23,560 nucleotides of DNA from Chytridium lagenaria (taxonomy: Eukaryota > Chytridiomycota > Chytridiomycetes > Chytridiales > Chytridiaceae). Positions 1 through 12,343 of this stretch are shown piece by piece. The position numbers and the translations under genes were made by a program. Every line of letters begins with the position of its first letter. Position 1 is the stretch's first letter. The DNA lies in assembly GCA_025449115.1 (NCBI GenBank), contig JAHLKC010000275.1, positions 1-23,560 of the forward strand. Reading direction: 5' to 3'. The notes under the pieces are model-generated. The model saw only the letters and a list, made by a program, of their open reading frames with translations, made no database searches and was not told the origin of the DNA.

Positions 1-543
1 CTGGGTACCTTTGCTCTTCTCGTGATTGTTGAGACCGTGACGCACGAACGCTTTGCTGCATCCTGGTCGATTCTTGTTGTTGCTGAAAGTCCCGTTAGTT
101 TTTGTGTTAAAATTGGATCCCTTACGTTTATCTTTGCCGCCCACTTTTGCTGCTTTGTCCATGTAGTCCTTTATCCTCATCTAATAAAAATATCGAGTGA
201 ATATGATAAATATTGTTCACCATCTTTTGAACGCACCAACTCTTTTCTAACTGGATGTCCCTTTGTTGCACCTTCCGTCCGCAAGTATGCTGTTGGACGG
301 ATGCATATAAGTATACTTCAGAGCTTCCACTGATTCTTACCAAAGAAGAGGGTGTTGATGGTGTAGGATAGAAGAATGTATGTTCGTGCTCGATCAATGG
401 GGTCAAGCTTTCGTCATCATCGAGTCAAATGACTCTCCGGACGTCGCTTCGAGAAATGGAGCAAGTTTCTCCTCCACTTCGGAGATCGACTCAACAAACT
501 CTTTGGCCTTTGACCCAAACTCCATTGCAACGTCTGGATCCAT
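1..543 (-). CDS. C1D: C1D / Rrp47 (Lrp1) family nuclear exosome cofactor, 3' end off the window
   Basis: Family role: Sas10/Utp3/C1D proteins bind RNA and the nuclear exosome nuclease Rrp6 and assist 3' processing of rRNA, snRNA and snoRNA. Seen: the N-terminal helix region has ISEVEEKLAPFLEA, followed by KLDPIDRARTYILLSYTINT and, after an intron at 340-290 (51 nt), a block with EGATKGHPVRKELVR. These match the C1D pattern KLDPLEQAK..AYTLNSMFW..GVNPKEHPVKQELER in order. Further down AAKRFVRHGLNN resembles the conserved AASRFVKNAL tail. A second intron (gtgaac...attag, about 40 nt) and a third (gtaagg...ttcag) are likely. The ATG at 543 is the first in frame. At least three single-base shifts break the frame: an extra A at about 418, one near 240 and one near 45. 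The C-terminus continues beyond position 1. IFT70 lies 182 bp upstream on the same strand. Confidence 0.8.
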
Positions 544-725
544 CGTTTTTCTTCTTTGGGAGTGAAAGTTGTCAAGAGTTTTTAGCAATTCAAAAAGCCA
601 TTCTGGTGATTAATAGTAAGTTCTATTAAATAAAAATCTTAGATGCATGATGAAGCCATAAAGAAAATGAAGAAAGTAAACCTCAGGGAAACATCATTAT
701 CGATTACATAGAAGTTATTTTAAAT

Positions 726-3047
726 TCATTCGTAAAGACGAAGGAAAAGGCTTTTTAACAACCTTGCCTCATACGCGACGGAGTTCTTTGCGGGGTCAAT
801 GCCTTCAACTCCCATAGGATCAATCACAACAGGAATATTACGACCATGGAGTTCACATGCATCAAAAAAGGCTAGTGCCTCTGCAAACACGGTGTCTTTG
901 AGAAGGATCATATGTTTTGCCAGTGTTTCAAATAAAGACGCGAAACAACGCTTGGCGTAATACCACGTATCCGTTCCCAGCTATGCAATAATTAATGCTT
1001 GCATAAATGTATACTCATTTCAAACCTTCTTTAAAAGGGTTCCAAACTCTTCATGATACGCGAGATTCCAAACTCGTAATTTCCTTTTGCGCAGTATAAG
1101 GTCCCAATAACCAAATTTACGATACAGAGGTGGTATGTTCTCTTGTTCGGATCTTCGTAAGCAACTCGTTCTTCCTCTTTCTCAATCTTCCTCATAAGTC
1201 TTCGGCTTCCTCATTCTGCGACGTCATAATGTACGACACACACAAGTTCGCCAACACTATAGCCGTGACATCCAGAATCTTCAAAAGGTTGGTGAGTATA
1301 TGTAAGTTAACCTTACATTCTCGTAATGCTTTTTGACTATAGGCTCATAGAAAGATATCGCTTCCTTGTATTTACTCTCCTGCATGAAAAGCACATGCGC
1401 AACGTTTAGCTTCCAGACGTCATGCTCGTTACAGAATTCTACGCTCTTTCGGAAAATCTTTTCAACCATGCTATAGTTCTCCATGTCCCAGTATATTTTC
1501 GCTTGTGCCATAAGAACTGGAATATATCTTCAGAGATTAGCTTGGCCATACAATTTAAGAAATAAACCTTTCTACAGCATCATCATAATCGTTGACGACT
1601 TTCTTTACTGCCTCTTCGTCCATGTTTTGCCTTGCTTCCTGCACTTGCTTCGTGAGCTTTCGAAGAATCTCCACGTGTTTATTCGCGAGATCGTCAAGCT
1701 TCTTAAACGCTTCCTCAGGTGATGATTGTTTCAACAAAATTGCTTCCAAGTAATCAAACAAATACTAACACCGTCAGAAACCAATTCATAAACGTTCCTA
1801 CCGTATTCAAATGGTTGTAAGTTGCCGCGCTATTCTCAGCCAAAAGGTCTGCAGCGAGATCATAATACTCGTACTTGACGTACAGCAGCAACAGATTTCC
1901 AAAGGCTTCCGGTGGTGTGGGTGGTTGCTGAAGAGGAAGTTGAGTTTCTCAAATCCTCCCGTCGGATCTTCGTCCATATTCATGAGGGCTTGGTTGTGAA
2001 GACTGACGGGATCCAGCTCTTGCTCAAGTCGGGGAGGCATATCTGTCAAAGCTTCGCGAGCAGCTTCAACTTCAAAGACAGTTATTTTAAATGTTGTAAG
2101 ATTTTATCTTACAGTTGCGTAGTCTGTACTCTATGGCAGCTTTCAAGTTAAACGCTTCGACGAGATACGTTTCATGTAGCACCTGCGAATTTCCAACACT
2201 CCTGACCTCAATACCCTCAGTTGCCATTCCAACGCTCAACTCTGCAGCCAGTCAATAAACGCGGTTTGATTTCGTTTTTACCTGGATGATCCCGAATTCC
2301 ACGTTCAATAATATCCGCAATCGCCTTCAACGCAGGTACAAACTGTTTCATCTGATAATGACATAACGCAAGGTTATAAGAAAGTTCTGCATTATATCCA
2401 GATATTTTTAAAGCTTCGGCGTATTTGATGCAGGCTTCTTCATACTTTCCTTCCTGTTATACATGTTAGGCTCTGACAGAAAAATAACAAATGACCTTGT
2501 ACAGCAAGCACGCCTGGTTTACAATCGTGTCTGGCTCATCGGGTTGACATTGTTCGATAAGTTGCTTGCAGCCTGGAAGGTCATCCATCTCATATTTGAT
2601 CGCAGCCTGGAGTTTGATCAACTACATCGAAAGATGTTAACACCAGCCAGTACTTTCACGCGGCAAAATAAGGCACCTTCTGAGAATACTCCGGAGTTTC
2701 CACAGTCTGGCAGGCTTTTTGAGCGGGCTGATACTGCCCAGACTTGTAAAGTGACTGTGCATAGTAAAGCCTGTAATCATCGACTTCTGGAAACGTTCTC
2801 ACGAGCTGCTCGTAGCTTTCAGAACTTTAGACCACATCAAAGAGAGGCATCAATTTACCATTGACAGGCAGATGCATAATCCTGTATCTGATAGTAGCAG
2901 TACCCAAGCAGCTCAACGCAGCACGACTCCGCGGGAACGTATTAAGCTCATGCGACAGAATCTTGATGGCATCCTGGAACCTCCCATCCCGAATATAGGT
3001 GTATATGTGGAAGTGTACTTCCCCTCTGGCACTTGCACAAAGGCCAT
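726..3047 (-). CDS. IFT70: Intraflagellar transport protein IFT70 (TTC30), TPR subunit of IFT-B
   Basis: Family role: IFT70/TTC30/DYF-1 is a long TPR superhelix that wraps IFT52/IFT88 in the IFT-B complex and is needed to build cilia and flagella. Seen: the whole protein can be followed across many short introns. It starts with an AFVQVPEGKYTST segment (compare QIPDGEFT of TTC30), then IRDGRFQDAIKILSHEL, RSRAALSCLG, YEQLVRTFPEVDDYRLYYAQ, GMATEGIEVRSVGN, LTDMPPRLEQELDPVSLHNQ, VLRKLTKQVQEAR-like text, MAQAKIYWDMENYSMVEKIF, DVWKLNVAHVLFMQESKYKE and finally FDACELHGRNIPVVI near the C-terminus. One intron is 2858-2816 (43 nt). The ATG at 3047 is chosen because it sits just before the conserved N-terminus; an in-frame ATG at 3104 is also possible. 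One base is missing at about 3007 and another in a G run at about 2895. Its presence implies a flagellated life stage. Confidence 0.94.
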
Positions 3048-3220
3048 ACTTGGCTGCGCTATCCCTATCCCTCCACCACCGTTCATCGATGTGGAGGGCA
3101 TCATACCAGTCCCGTGAGAGATAGACTAGAGGTCTTTGGTGCTGACATGTTGACGAGTGACAATTTAATATGAAGTTTATTGTTTTGGCCTCAAGCATCT
3201 GGCCTCTAGTACCCTCATCC

Positions 3221-4632
3221 TCAAGCATCGTCAGCAGCACCGGCAGCCTTCTTCTGCAAAAGGAAGTTAGATAAACCATACATCTATCTGATATTGGGGC
3301 TTACCTTCTTCTTCTTGGAGGCCTTGCTCGCCCTGACAGGCTGCTTCAAGAGCTCCTTCAGTGTCTCATCCTGAACCGTCTTCTCAGTCTTGATGGCCTC
3401 GGTGTCCCAGGGGCCGGAAGTAATCTTAAGGGGTCCGCTGGGAAGGAGGAGGACAGTGATCAAGAAGTGGGCCACCTCATTGTCCTCCTTCTCGTGGAAG
3501 ACGGGGTACGGGGTAACAAGGCCGTGCTTGGAGCACTCAACAAGACCCATACGAGCTTTGGATTCGTCAGCAAACTGCCTGATGGTGAACGCAACAGTTC
3601 CGAAGTCTTTCTTAATGGTGGAAAGGGTGGTACGGGCGGCAGCGGTCTTAAGGGCGTAGGTGGTTTGGGTCCTGCGGAAAACAGTGGTACGGGTCTCAGT
3701 GGTCTTGGGCTTTCCGTCTCCAGTTGACACAAGAATGTCAAGGGGTGTAAACTTCTCCCTCCTCCAAAGGTAACGGTCTCAACATCCTTCTTTTGGGCGT
3801 CCGTGGGGTTCAAGATAATCTTCTTGGCTCCCTCCAAGTTGTTCCTCTGAAGCTGGTTGGACATCATGCCTGAAGTACAGTATTGATAACTTGTTTTACG
3901 TGTTTAATACACCCACCTTCAACGGGAGTGCATCCAAAGTCAGTAGCAATCTTTTGAACAGCATCGGTGATCTCATAAGTTGGTCTTTCCAGGTTTCAAC
4001 AAACGAATAGCGGCCTCAGTGGCAACGTAGGCCGCCTGAAGAACGTCGGCCTGCTTTCCTTCAATGGGCTTTGCCTTGCTGGCACCAACGACAATAGTGT
4101 GCGCAACCTGAGCAATGTATCCATCGATGTGAGCGGCAAGTTCGATGCGAACAGTCTGGCCATCGCTTAAGGTGGTCTGCGCGTTCGCATCCTGGGCGAT
4201 GGGTGAAAGGTGGCAGATGACGGAGGCAGGGGAAACGCAAGTGGGGGAAAGCGATACCTAAGGGTTTAAAAGTGAGCATGACATTTACCAATTTACCGTA
4301 CCCTTTGCCATTCCCTTCTTCTTGTTGTAAACACCCTTAGCAAACTCAACAATGGCCTGGTCTCCAAGAATGCAAAGATCGATGACCTTGGGATCCGTCC
4401 ACGGCAGCAGCAATGACCTTGGCGAGTGCGCCTTTTATGCATAAGAAGAAAGGGAAAGCGGTTTTAGTGCCATCCAAGCTTTAATTGAATCCTCACGGTT
4501 GGCAATGTCGGCAGCGGTCTGATACTTTGTGACATTGTCGGCGTTCAATGCGTTCTCATCCTGTTCAGTCTCTTCCTCCTCTTCGGCGTCCTCGACGTCC
4601 GCGGGTTCAACTTCCTTGGGTGGGGGGGCCAT
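3221..4632 (-). CDS. PA2G4: PA2G4/EBP1-like protein (inactive M24 'pita-bread' fold, proliferation-associated 2G4)
   Basis: Family role: PA2G4/EBP1 has the methionine aminopeptidase fold without peptidase activity, binds the ribosome exit-tunnel region and RNA, and acts in ribosome assembly and growth control. Seen: an acidic N-terminus (DVEDAEEEEETEQDENAL), NVTKYQTAADIANR, then after an intron ALAKVIAAAVDGS, LCILGDQAIVEFAKGVYN, HIDGYIAQVAHTIVVGA, LLKPGKTN, a block with IILNPTDAQKKDVETVTF, STGDGKPKTTETRTTVFRR, ARMGLVECSKHGLVTPYPVF, ITVLLLPSGPLKITSGPW and a Lys-rich tail interrupted by an intron at 3304-3254, ending KKAAGAADDA. The order and spacing match PA2G4 throughout. At least five homopolymer-type indels break the frame, e.g. 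in C runs near 4405 and 4245 and an extra T near 4000. Start at 4632 is the first ATG and precedes the acidic region. IFT70 begins 173 bp downstream. Confidence 0.95.
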
Positions 4633-4844
4633 GACGTTCAAGCAAATTACAGTAATTAATGAAGAAGAAAAAAAAAACGGTCACAAGTTTTCAATTTGCT
4701 TCGCATCCCCGATGAAGGTGACTGTGGTCAGCATTCTTTGATTTTTCTCCGACGCTGGATTCAGGGGATAGACCTCAACACGAGTCGGAATACGGGAAGG
4801 GTTACGAAGGATGGGGAGAAGTTTTGGTTCTAAGTTTGCAGCGA

Positions 4845-6525
4845 TCATAAAGGGCCAGCGAAAAGAGGTGCATCGCTCGTTAGAAGCGACAACTCCCGTA
4901 CCCATCGCGGTAACGGAATCATATCTTTAATGTTATGCATGCCGGAAATCAGCATCATGTATCTTTCCAGCCCCATCCCATACCCTCCATGCGGTGTGCC
5001 TCCAAAACTGCGAAGATCTAGGTACCAGTCGTATTCCTTTGTATCCATTCCCGCATTTGCCATATTTCGCCTGAGAACATCCTCCCGATGCTCTCTCAAA
5101 CTTCCGCCAACTAATTCGCCAATTCCAGGTACTAGCAAATCTGTACATTCTACTGTATCGGATTCCAATGTGCCATCACCTTTAGATTCCAACATGTAGA
5201 AGGGCTTGCAAGCTCTAGGGTATTTGGTGACAAAAACCGGTCCACAGTACACCTCGTCCACTAGATAACGTTCGTGCTCTGACTGTAATGCTTCTCCCCA
5301 CTTTACAGGAAACTCCCATGTTTTTTGCTCTTAGCTAAAACCTCCAACGCTTCCTTGTATGTAATCCTTGTGAATGGTTTGGATGCCAACTCTTCCAATT
5401 TCTTAAGTTTCTCTGGTTGCTTTTCCCCGTTCAACTGCTCCAAATCCGTCCTTGAATCTTCAAGAAGCCGTGACGTGACGGTTTGTATACAATCCTCCAC
5501 CAAATCCAGTAATTGGCCCAAGTCTGTAAGAAATGCAGCCTCCGCTTCTAGCATCCAGAACTCTGCTAGGTGTCGTGGAGTTTGTGATTTCTCAGCTCGA
5601 AATGTTGGTCCCAATGTGTAGACGCGTGAGAAGGAAGATGCCATAAGTTCCAAATGGAGCTGACCAGAAACGGTAAGATATGCCGGGTCGCCGAAAAACT
5701 CTTGCGGTTGAGGTGGTTCCTCAGGTTGAGATATTTTCTTTTCGTTTGCCTCAGTCTCCGGTCTCCAATCCCTAGGAATAACTCGAAAAACTTCACCGGC
5801 GCCTTCACAATCATGAGAAGTAAGAATAGGAGTGTTTACTGAAAGAAATTGACGTTCCTAAGGTCATGTTTTAGGGGCGATATCGAAAGCGTGTTGACTC
5901 ACATTAAAGTAATCCGAAAAGGCGCGGATGGCATTATGACGGACCCTCCATAAACTCCCAAAGATCCTGCTTCTTGACCGAAAATGTAAATTGCTTCGAA
6001 GATGCTCCATTGGAAGCTTTGCTTTATGCAATGGATACGTCTTCAATATTGTCGTAAGCACAACAGAAAACAAGAATGCATGCAAACCTACATCCGGATC
6101 CGCCACTCCCAACAGTTCCGTAGTTTGGACGTGCAACTCGTGAGATTGGCTCTTATTTGGACTTTGCTTCAGCGCTCCAAGCAGCCTAACGCTGCAGCCT
6201 GTTTGAAGACTGCACAATGATGTTTAATGAAGGATACGGTCTGAATGCTTTACGATTTGGCGTCCAGCGGGTTGGAGAACACTGCTTGAAGTGAATGCGG
6301 TGTTGTCCCATCAGATATCTGGGCAAACGCAAAGTTCTTGTGAACACGGACAGATCGCACCCAGCCATGAACGGCAACGGCGTCCTCAGAAGGCCGAGGG
6401 ATCTGAGCAGTGCGGAGAATATCCTTTATTGAGAGAGGTAGGAAGGATGCCCTTCCTTTGAGCATTTTTCGTTTCAATTTTTTATTTATAAGTTGACGTG
6501 GGAGATAATGCAGCAATACAAACAT
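4845..6525 (-). CDS. NARS2: Asparaginyl-tRNA synthetase, mitochondrial type (class IIb)
   Basis: Reaction: charges tRNA-Asn with asparagine using ATP; the sequence type and N-terminus point to mitochondria. Seen in order: a hydrophobic/basic leader (MFVLLHYLPRQLINKKLKR), the OB-fold anticodon-binding domain (VHGWVRSVRVHKNFAFAQIS), the linker to the catalytic core (EHLRSNLHFRSRSRIFGSLW, compare LRxxaHLRPRtntfgav), DCEGAGEVF, GQLHLELMASSFSRVYTLGP, class II motif 2 (FRAEKSQTPRHLAEFWMLEA) and motif 3 (GTPHGGYGMGLERYMM followed by KDMIPLPR). A 60-70 residue insertion between motif 2 and the rest (QLLDLVEDCIQTV...) is usual for AsnRS. Introns lie before TYPLHKAKLP and before the QFLSVNTPILTSHDCEGAG segment. 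The stop at 4845 is the one in the current frame; a shift near the last codons may place the true end slightly earlier. The start codon is only 21 bp after the stop of the PIERCE-like gene. Confidence 0.93.
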
Positions 6526-6546
6526 GAAGGGTGTTTGGGAGTAAGT

Positions 6547-6938
6547 CTAATGGTTCAAGCCGTAGTTTCTAGTTGGACCGGCACCACTGAGGAGCTGGTA
6601 TCAATGCGATAAAGTGTTAGCTTGACCAACTTTACATCTTGTAAAGCTCACAAACCTCTGTAAACTTGGCGGATTGTCCGTGAAAAGTCTTTGGCATCTC
6701 GTGAACTGATGGAGGTGTTTGACCATACAAGTTGGCCGTGGTGGTATAGAGTGGGTGTTGTCTTTTGACAGCATAGTGCCAGTTGTCTTTCAAAGTTGTC
6801 AGCTAAAAAAGGAACTCGCTCCAGATGATGGTCGCAATCGCTGAAGAGAAATAACAAACCGGGAGTGTTAAATCTAGTGGGCAAGTTTGACGTCCCGTAC
6901 AAGTCGCTCGTCTTTAAACCTTTCTTCTCCGACGACAT
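6547..6938 (-). CDS. PIERCE1/PIERCE2-like ciliary microtubule inner protein (UPF0691 family), about 90 residues
   Basis: Family role: PIERCE1 and PIERCE2 (Chlamydomonas FAP182) sit inside the doublet microtubules of motile cilia and help link them to the outer dynein arm docking sites. Seen: exon 1 encodes MSSEKKGLKTSDLYGTSNLP followed by TRFNTP, the family signature (TSDxY..S..LPxRFNxP). After an intron at 6859-6803 (57 nt) come WHYAVKRQHPLYTTT, LYGQTPPSVHEMPKTFHG and SAKFTE, matching YRTTxxxYGxxxPTVHEMPxxFxxxSxxFS. After a second intron at 6655-6595 (61 nt) the protein ends LLSGAGPTRNYGLNH, compare the family's GMYRNNGLNT. One extra base near 6786 shifts the frame inside exon 2. It lacks the C-terminal tail found in animal members. 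No single reading frame is longer than about 40 codons of real sequence, so automated prediction could miss it. The homology is from memory of the family pattern. Confidence 0.72.
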
Positions 6939-7168
6939 GATTGCAAGCACTTTGAATAAAGTACCAATGCGGAAATCCCTTTTTCCAATTTGATTCTCCA
7001 AATTCTTTCTTTAAAGTGAGACTTGCTATCCATCCATGGTCTCGTGTGCTCTTTAAAAGGAACCGAAAACCCTTTGTACTGAAGGGATACGTGATTATTA
7101 AACAACACGTCTGAAATCGCATCTCCTCCACTTTGACAAGCCCCCACTTCAATTTAACTTTGACGACA
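6939..7168. promoter_or_regulatory. Divergent promoter region between the PIERCE-like gene and POLE2
   Basis: These 230 bp lie between two start codons pointing away from each other, so both promoters and 5' leaders must be here or inside the genes. Open frames cross it on the minus strand but show no conserved protein text. No motif was recognised with confidence. Confidence 0.5.
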
Positions 7169-9234
7169 ATGCTGGCCGTCCGAAAGACAATCGTCCAGAT
7201 CCTCTCGAAGAAGTACGGCCTAACGCTCAAGGCAGATGCCGCAGCATTCCTGGAAGCAACAACATTTCTCTCCAGATATAGGAAGAGATGAGTTGATCAC
7301 TGAAATTGACGAAATTGCTACAGCGTATCTTAAAACTACATGGTAAGGCCTCATCTGAGTCTCTTGACATCCTGACCTATGTATAGGGTCCAAAGGACTG
7401 TTTGTCGACAAGGAGTCGCTTCAAGCACATTTGATTTGTTATCAATGGAGACTTTGGTATGGGAGAGGATGAACATTCGCATATGCCGCAAGACCTTTCT
7501 GTCTATGTGTCTGTTATCTCTGCGTTTGACGGGCCCTGTTGGAGATATGTACCGGAATCAAGACGTGTCGAGAGGTATTTTAATAATGATCAGGTTTTAT
7601 GTTAATGAAGTTTACAAGGGTTCTTGCGAAACCGAGTTTACTTAGCGATGCCAGAAATAAAATTGCCTACATGCAAATGAGGATGCACATCGTTCGGCAA
7701 AGCCTATTAAGAAACAAGAACTTCAAAGTGGCATTTCAGCAATCTCGGCAAAGCTCTGCGTTTGAGGTGAGTTTCCATAATACAGAAATGTTACTAAGAC
7801 CTTCATAGTTGAGCAGCATTAAAAGTTTAAGCGGACGCAACGACTCATCCTTTTTCTTATTCGGAATGTTGACGCAGATGGAGGAAGGAAAGTATCACCT
7901 TGAAGATGGGGAAGGATGGATTGAGCTGGACTTCTCTGGACATGTAACATTATTGTAACTTTAATGTCTTGACGCCGTAAAGGTTCAGCAAACCGTCGGC
8001 TTGTTTACACAGAACTGTTTGTCTTGGTGGAAGGAGGTATCAACCATGACCAGACCTTCAGAGTTCAAACTATTTGTATGCCGCCTTGCGAGAAAAGGGA
8101 GACTACAATGTTCGTCATAATTTTTGTTGCCACGTTTCTGATATCATATTCTAGGTCTGTCTTTGGACAAGTGTTTGACCAATGTATGATTCTTTCATGC
8201 GGCTCGATGATCAAGTTTGTTTATTTTAATTTAAAAACTTACATATTTAGAAAACATTACGAGAAATCGAAGTGAACTCAACCGACGCGACCATCGTCAT
8301 TGTCTCTGACGTCCATTTAGACTCTCCTAAGGTATGGGTTCAATCCAAAATTGAAGCTCACTTCCGACAGGTTCTTTCAAAACTCGTGTACTTTTTGAAG
8401 GCTACTCCACCGCCATCCTTCCCCTCGTTTTCGTCTTTGTCGGCGACTTCTCAAACTCAACTTTCTTCCCCAACGCCGAAAGTCTTCAAACTTCAAAGGT
8501 TTACAAATATGCTCAATCAGCTGCTAATTCCTTCCCAGACGGATTTGACAGCCTGGCCTCCATCATCGCACGATACCCCAGTATAGCACGTTCCCGCTTC
8601 GTCTTCATACCAGGCCCAAATGACCCATGGATTGGAAACATCTTACCGAGGCCGCCGATCCCCAAAAACCTGATCGCGCGGTTCCAAACTGTTGTCCCAA
8701 ATCAGAATTCACGTCAAACCCTTGCAGGTACATTTTTTTCTTAGTCAATTCACGCCCTTTGGCTAATCTATTTAGAATTCGGTATTGTATGCAGGAGATG
8801 GTGATATTTAGGGAGAATATGATGAGCAAGATGAGAAGAAATACGATTTTGTCGCCGGATATGGCTCAAGAACCGGATATGGCGAAACATGTAGTTATAT
8901 TTTTTTTTCATTCCGCGTTACGATTATTAACATTAGAATCTAGCTCATTAAAACCATTTGCGATCAATCCTTCCTGACACCTTTACCTATATCCACGAGC
9001 CCATTTACTGGAATTTTGCCCACGCCATGACACTTTACCTCTTCCGCATTCAGTAAGATGGAGATGGAAGACACATGCTAATCATGGTTTTAAGCTTATT
9101 CTTGCAGATGTATATGACCCGTATGCGCATTCTATGAAAACTGCGTCGTCATCAATCCGGGTTCATTTTCGACACGGAGTAGTTTTGCGGTTTGGTCACC
9201 AGCAGATAAAACTGGAGAAGTTTGTTATGTATGA
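7169..9234 (+). CDS. POLE2: DNA polymerase epsilon subunit B (POLE2 / Dpb2)
   Basis: Role: second subunit of the leading-strand replicase DNA polymerase epsilon; it tethers the catalytic subunit to the CMG helicase. Seen: an N-terminal Dpb2 helical domain (QILSKKYGLTLKADAAAFLE, then DELITEIDEIATAYLK after a frame shift), the OB-fold part (SSFFLFGMLTQMEEGKYHLE, DGEGWIELDFSG), then the inactive calcineurin-like phosphoesterase domain: IVIVSDVHLDSPKVW, LVFVFVGDFSN, RFVFIPGPNDPWIGNILPRP, TSNPCR, IRYCMQEMVIFRENM, a TPLP...EPIYWNFAHAMTLYLF block, LILADVYDPYAHS and CVVINPGSFSTRSSFAVW near the C-terminus. This matches the human protein segment by segment. Several short introns split it, e.g. after TSNPCR (gtacat...tttag). 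Single-base shifts occur at least near 7250, in 8340-8400 and near 9138. It converges with the RBBP4-like gene, leaving 168 bp between the stops. Confidence 0.95.
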
Positions 9235-9402
9235 TGAAATAGAGACGACTACATTAAACGCTTGTAATGATGCGTGACTTTCATGCAATTAACACACTCG
9301 GAAAATACAAATAATGCTAATGGAACTATTATCTGCCTCTTGAAACTGGATAAAGAAGTATGTGTATTGATTACTGTAAATGGCCAAAACATCATTAGCT
9401 CA

Positions 9403-11138
<1,736 letters not shown>

Positions 11139-11140
<2 letters not shown>

Positions 11141-12343
11141 GGCTGCTTGTCAATTTTTTTCGAGAGGGTTCATGAGCAAGCCAAAGGTATTTGCGACTCG
11201 GTTGATTCCTCCAAAGGCTTTACAGACTTTACGAGAGGATCAGAGGTGAAGATTCTTACGCACGACCTTTTTGTGTTTGATGATGCTTGTTTATAGGGTT
11301 GACGTTGAGGTTTGGGAGTCAAATGAAGCGATACCACGGCAAACGTTGTTGGAGAAGGCAGCTGGAGTGGAAGGTGTGCTCGTCATGCTCACAGATAAAG
11401 TCGATGAAGAGTTTATGAAAGCGGCGGGTAAGCCTGCGAAGACATTCCACTGTTGAATGTTTTAATTCTATTTGTTAAGGTCCGCAGCTTAAAGTCGTAT
11501 CAACCATGTCTACGGGGTATGATCACATTGATATTTAACATTGCAAAAACGCGGCCAAACCTCAAGCTTGGATATACTCCTGATGTGTTGACGGATTGTA
11601 CGCAGAAACACTGTTGGGCTGTATTGGCGACCGCGCATCGATTCAAAGAAGCTTCGAAAACCGTCACGGATGGAACGGTAACATTTTTTATGAATACGAG
11701 GAGGGACTTACTCCGTATTTCAAGTGGGGAAATTGGAGCCCAACGTGGATGTGTGGGATGCAGTTAACTGGAAAGACGATCGGGTTTGTTGGGTTTGGGA
11801 GAATTGGTACCGCGGTTGCTGAACGCCTGGTGCCATTCAAGCCCGCAAAGTTTATATACTCTTCACCTAGCAAGAAGCAGCGTGGTGAAGAGCTACGTGC
11901 GACACATGTCCCGTTTGAAGATCTTTTACGAGATTCGGATATCGTGATCGTGACATGTGTGTTAAATTCAAAGACCCACCACCTGTTCAACAAATCCACG
12001 TTCAAACTCATGAAACCGACATCTGTTCTCATCAACACAGCGAGAGGGGGGATTGTGCATCACGATGATCTGTAAGCCCTGTCTTTCGTAGTTTCGGTAA
12101 TTAATGATTCACTAAAGGTATGACGCGTTGAATACTGGTGTCATTGGATCTGCTGGACTTGATGTGACGGACCCGGAACCTTTCCCACGAACGCATCCTT
12201 TGACGACTTTAAACAATTGTACAATTTTGCCGCATATTGGATCAGCGACGAATGAAACTCGGGAGGCTATGGGATTACTGGCTGTACAAAATTTGCTTGC
12301 AGGCGTTCTTGGAGAACCCCTCCCTGCATCGCTTCTTCCTTAA
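11139..12343 (+). CDS. GRHPR: Glyoxylate/hydroxypyruvate reductase (D-2-hydroxyacid dehydrogenase, GRHPR type)
   Basis: Reaction: reduces glyoxylate or hydroxypyruvate with NAD(P)H. Seen: [19 protein letters not shown], an intron, [35 protein letters not shown], an intron, [27 protein letters not shown], an intron at about 11673-11727, [20 protein letters not shown], the Rossmann motif [30 protein letters not shown] with the catalytic Arg, an intron, [12 protein letters not shown] with the catalytic Glu, and [15 protein letters not shown] with the catalytic His. It ends [10 protein letters not shown] as in the animal enzyme. Indels break the frame near 11535 and around 11600-11625. Two in-frame ATGs exist: 11139, which adds [11 protein letters not shown], an Arg-containing, hydrophobic leader that could target mitochondria, and 11172, which gives the cytosolic-length protein. 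Conserved text begins just after 11172. Confidence 0.93.

Noticed and set aside
2463..2864. Plus-strand frame of 133 codons
   Set aside because: It lies opposite well-matched IFT70 exons (for example YEQLVRTFPEVDDYRLYYAQ), so it is a shadow.
6874..7230. Minus-strand frame of 118 codons across the PIERCE-like/POLE2 gap
   Set aside because: It starts inside POLE2 exon 1 on the wrong strand, shows no conserved text, and lies in a different frame from the PIERCE-like exon 1.
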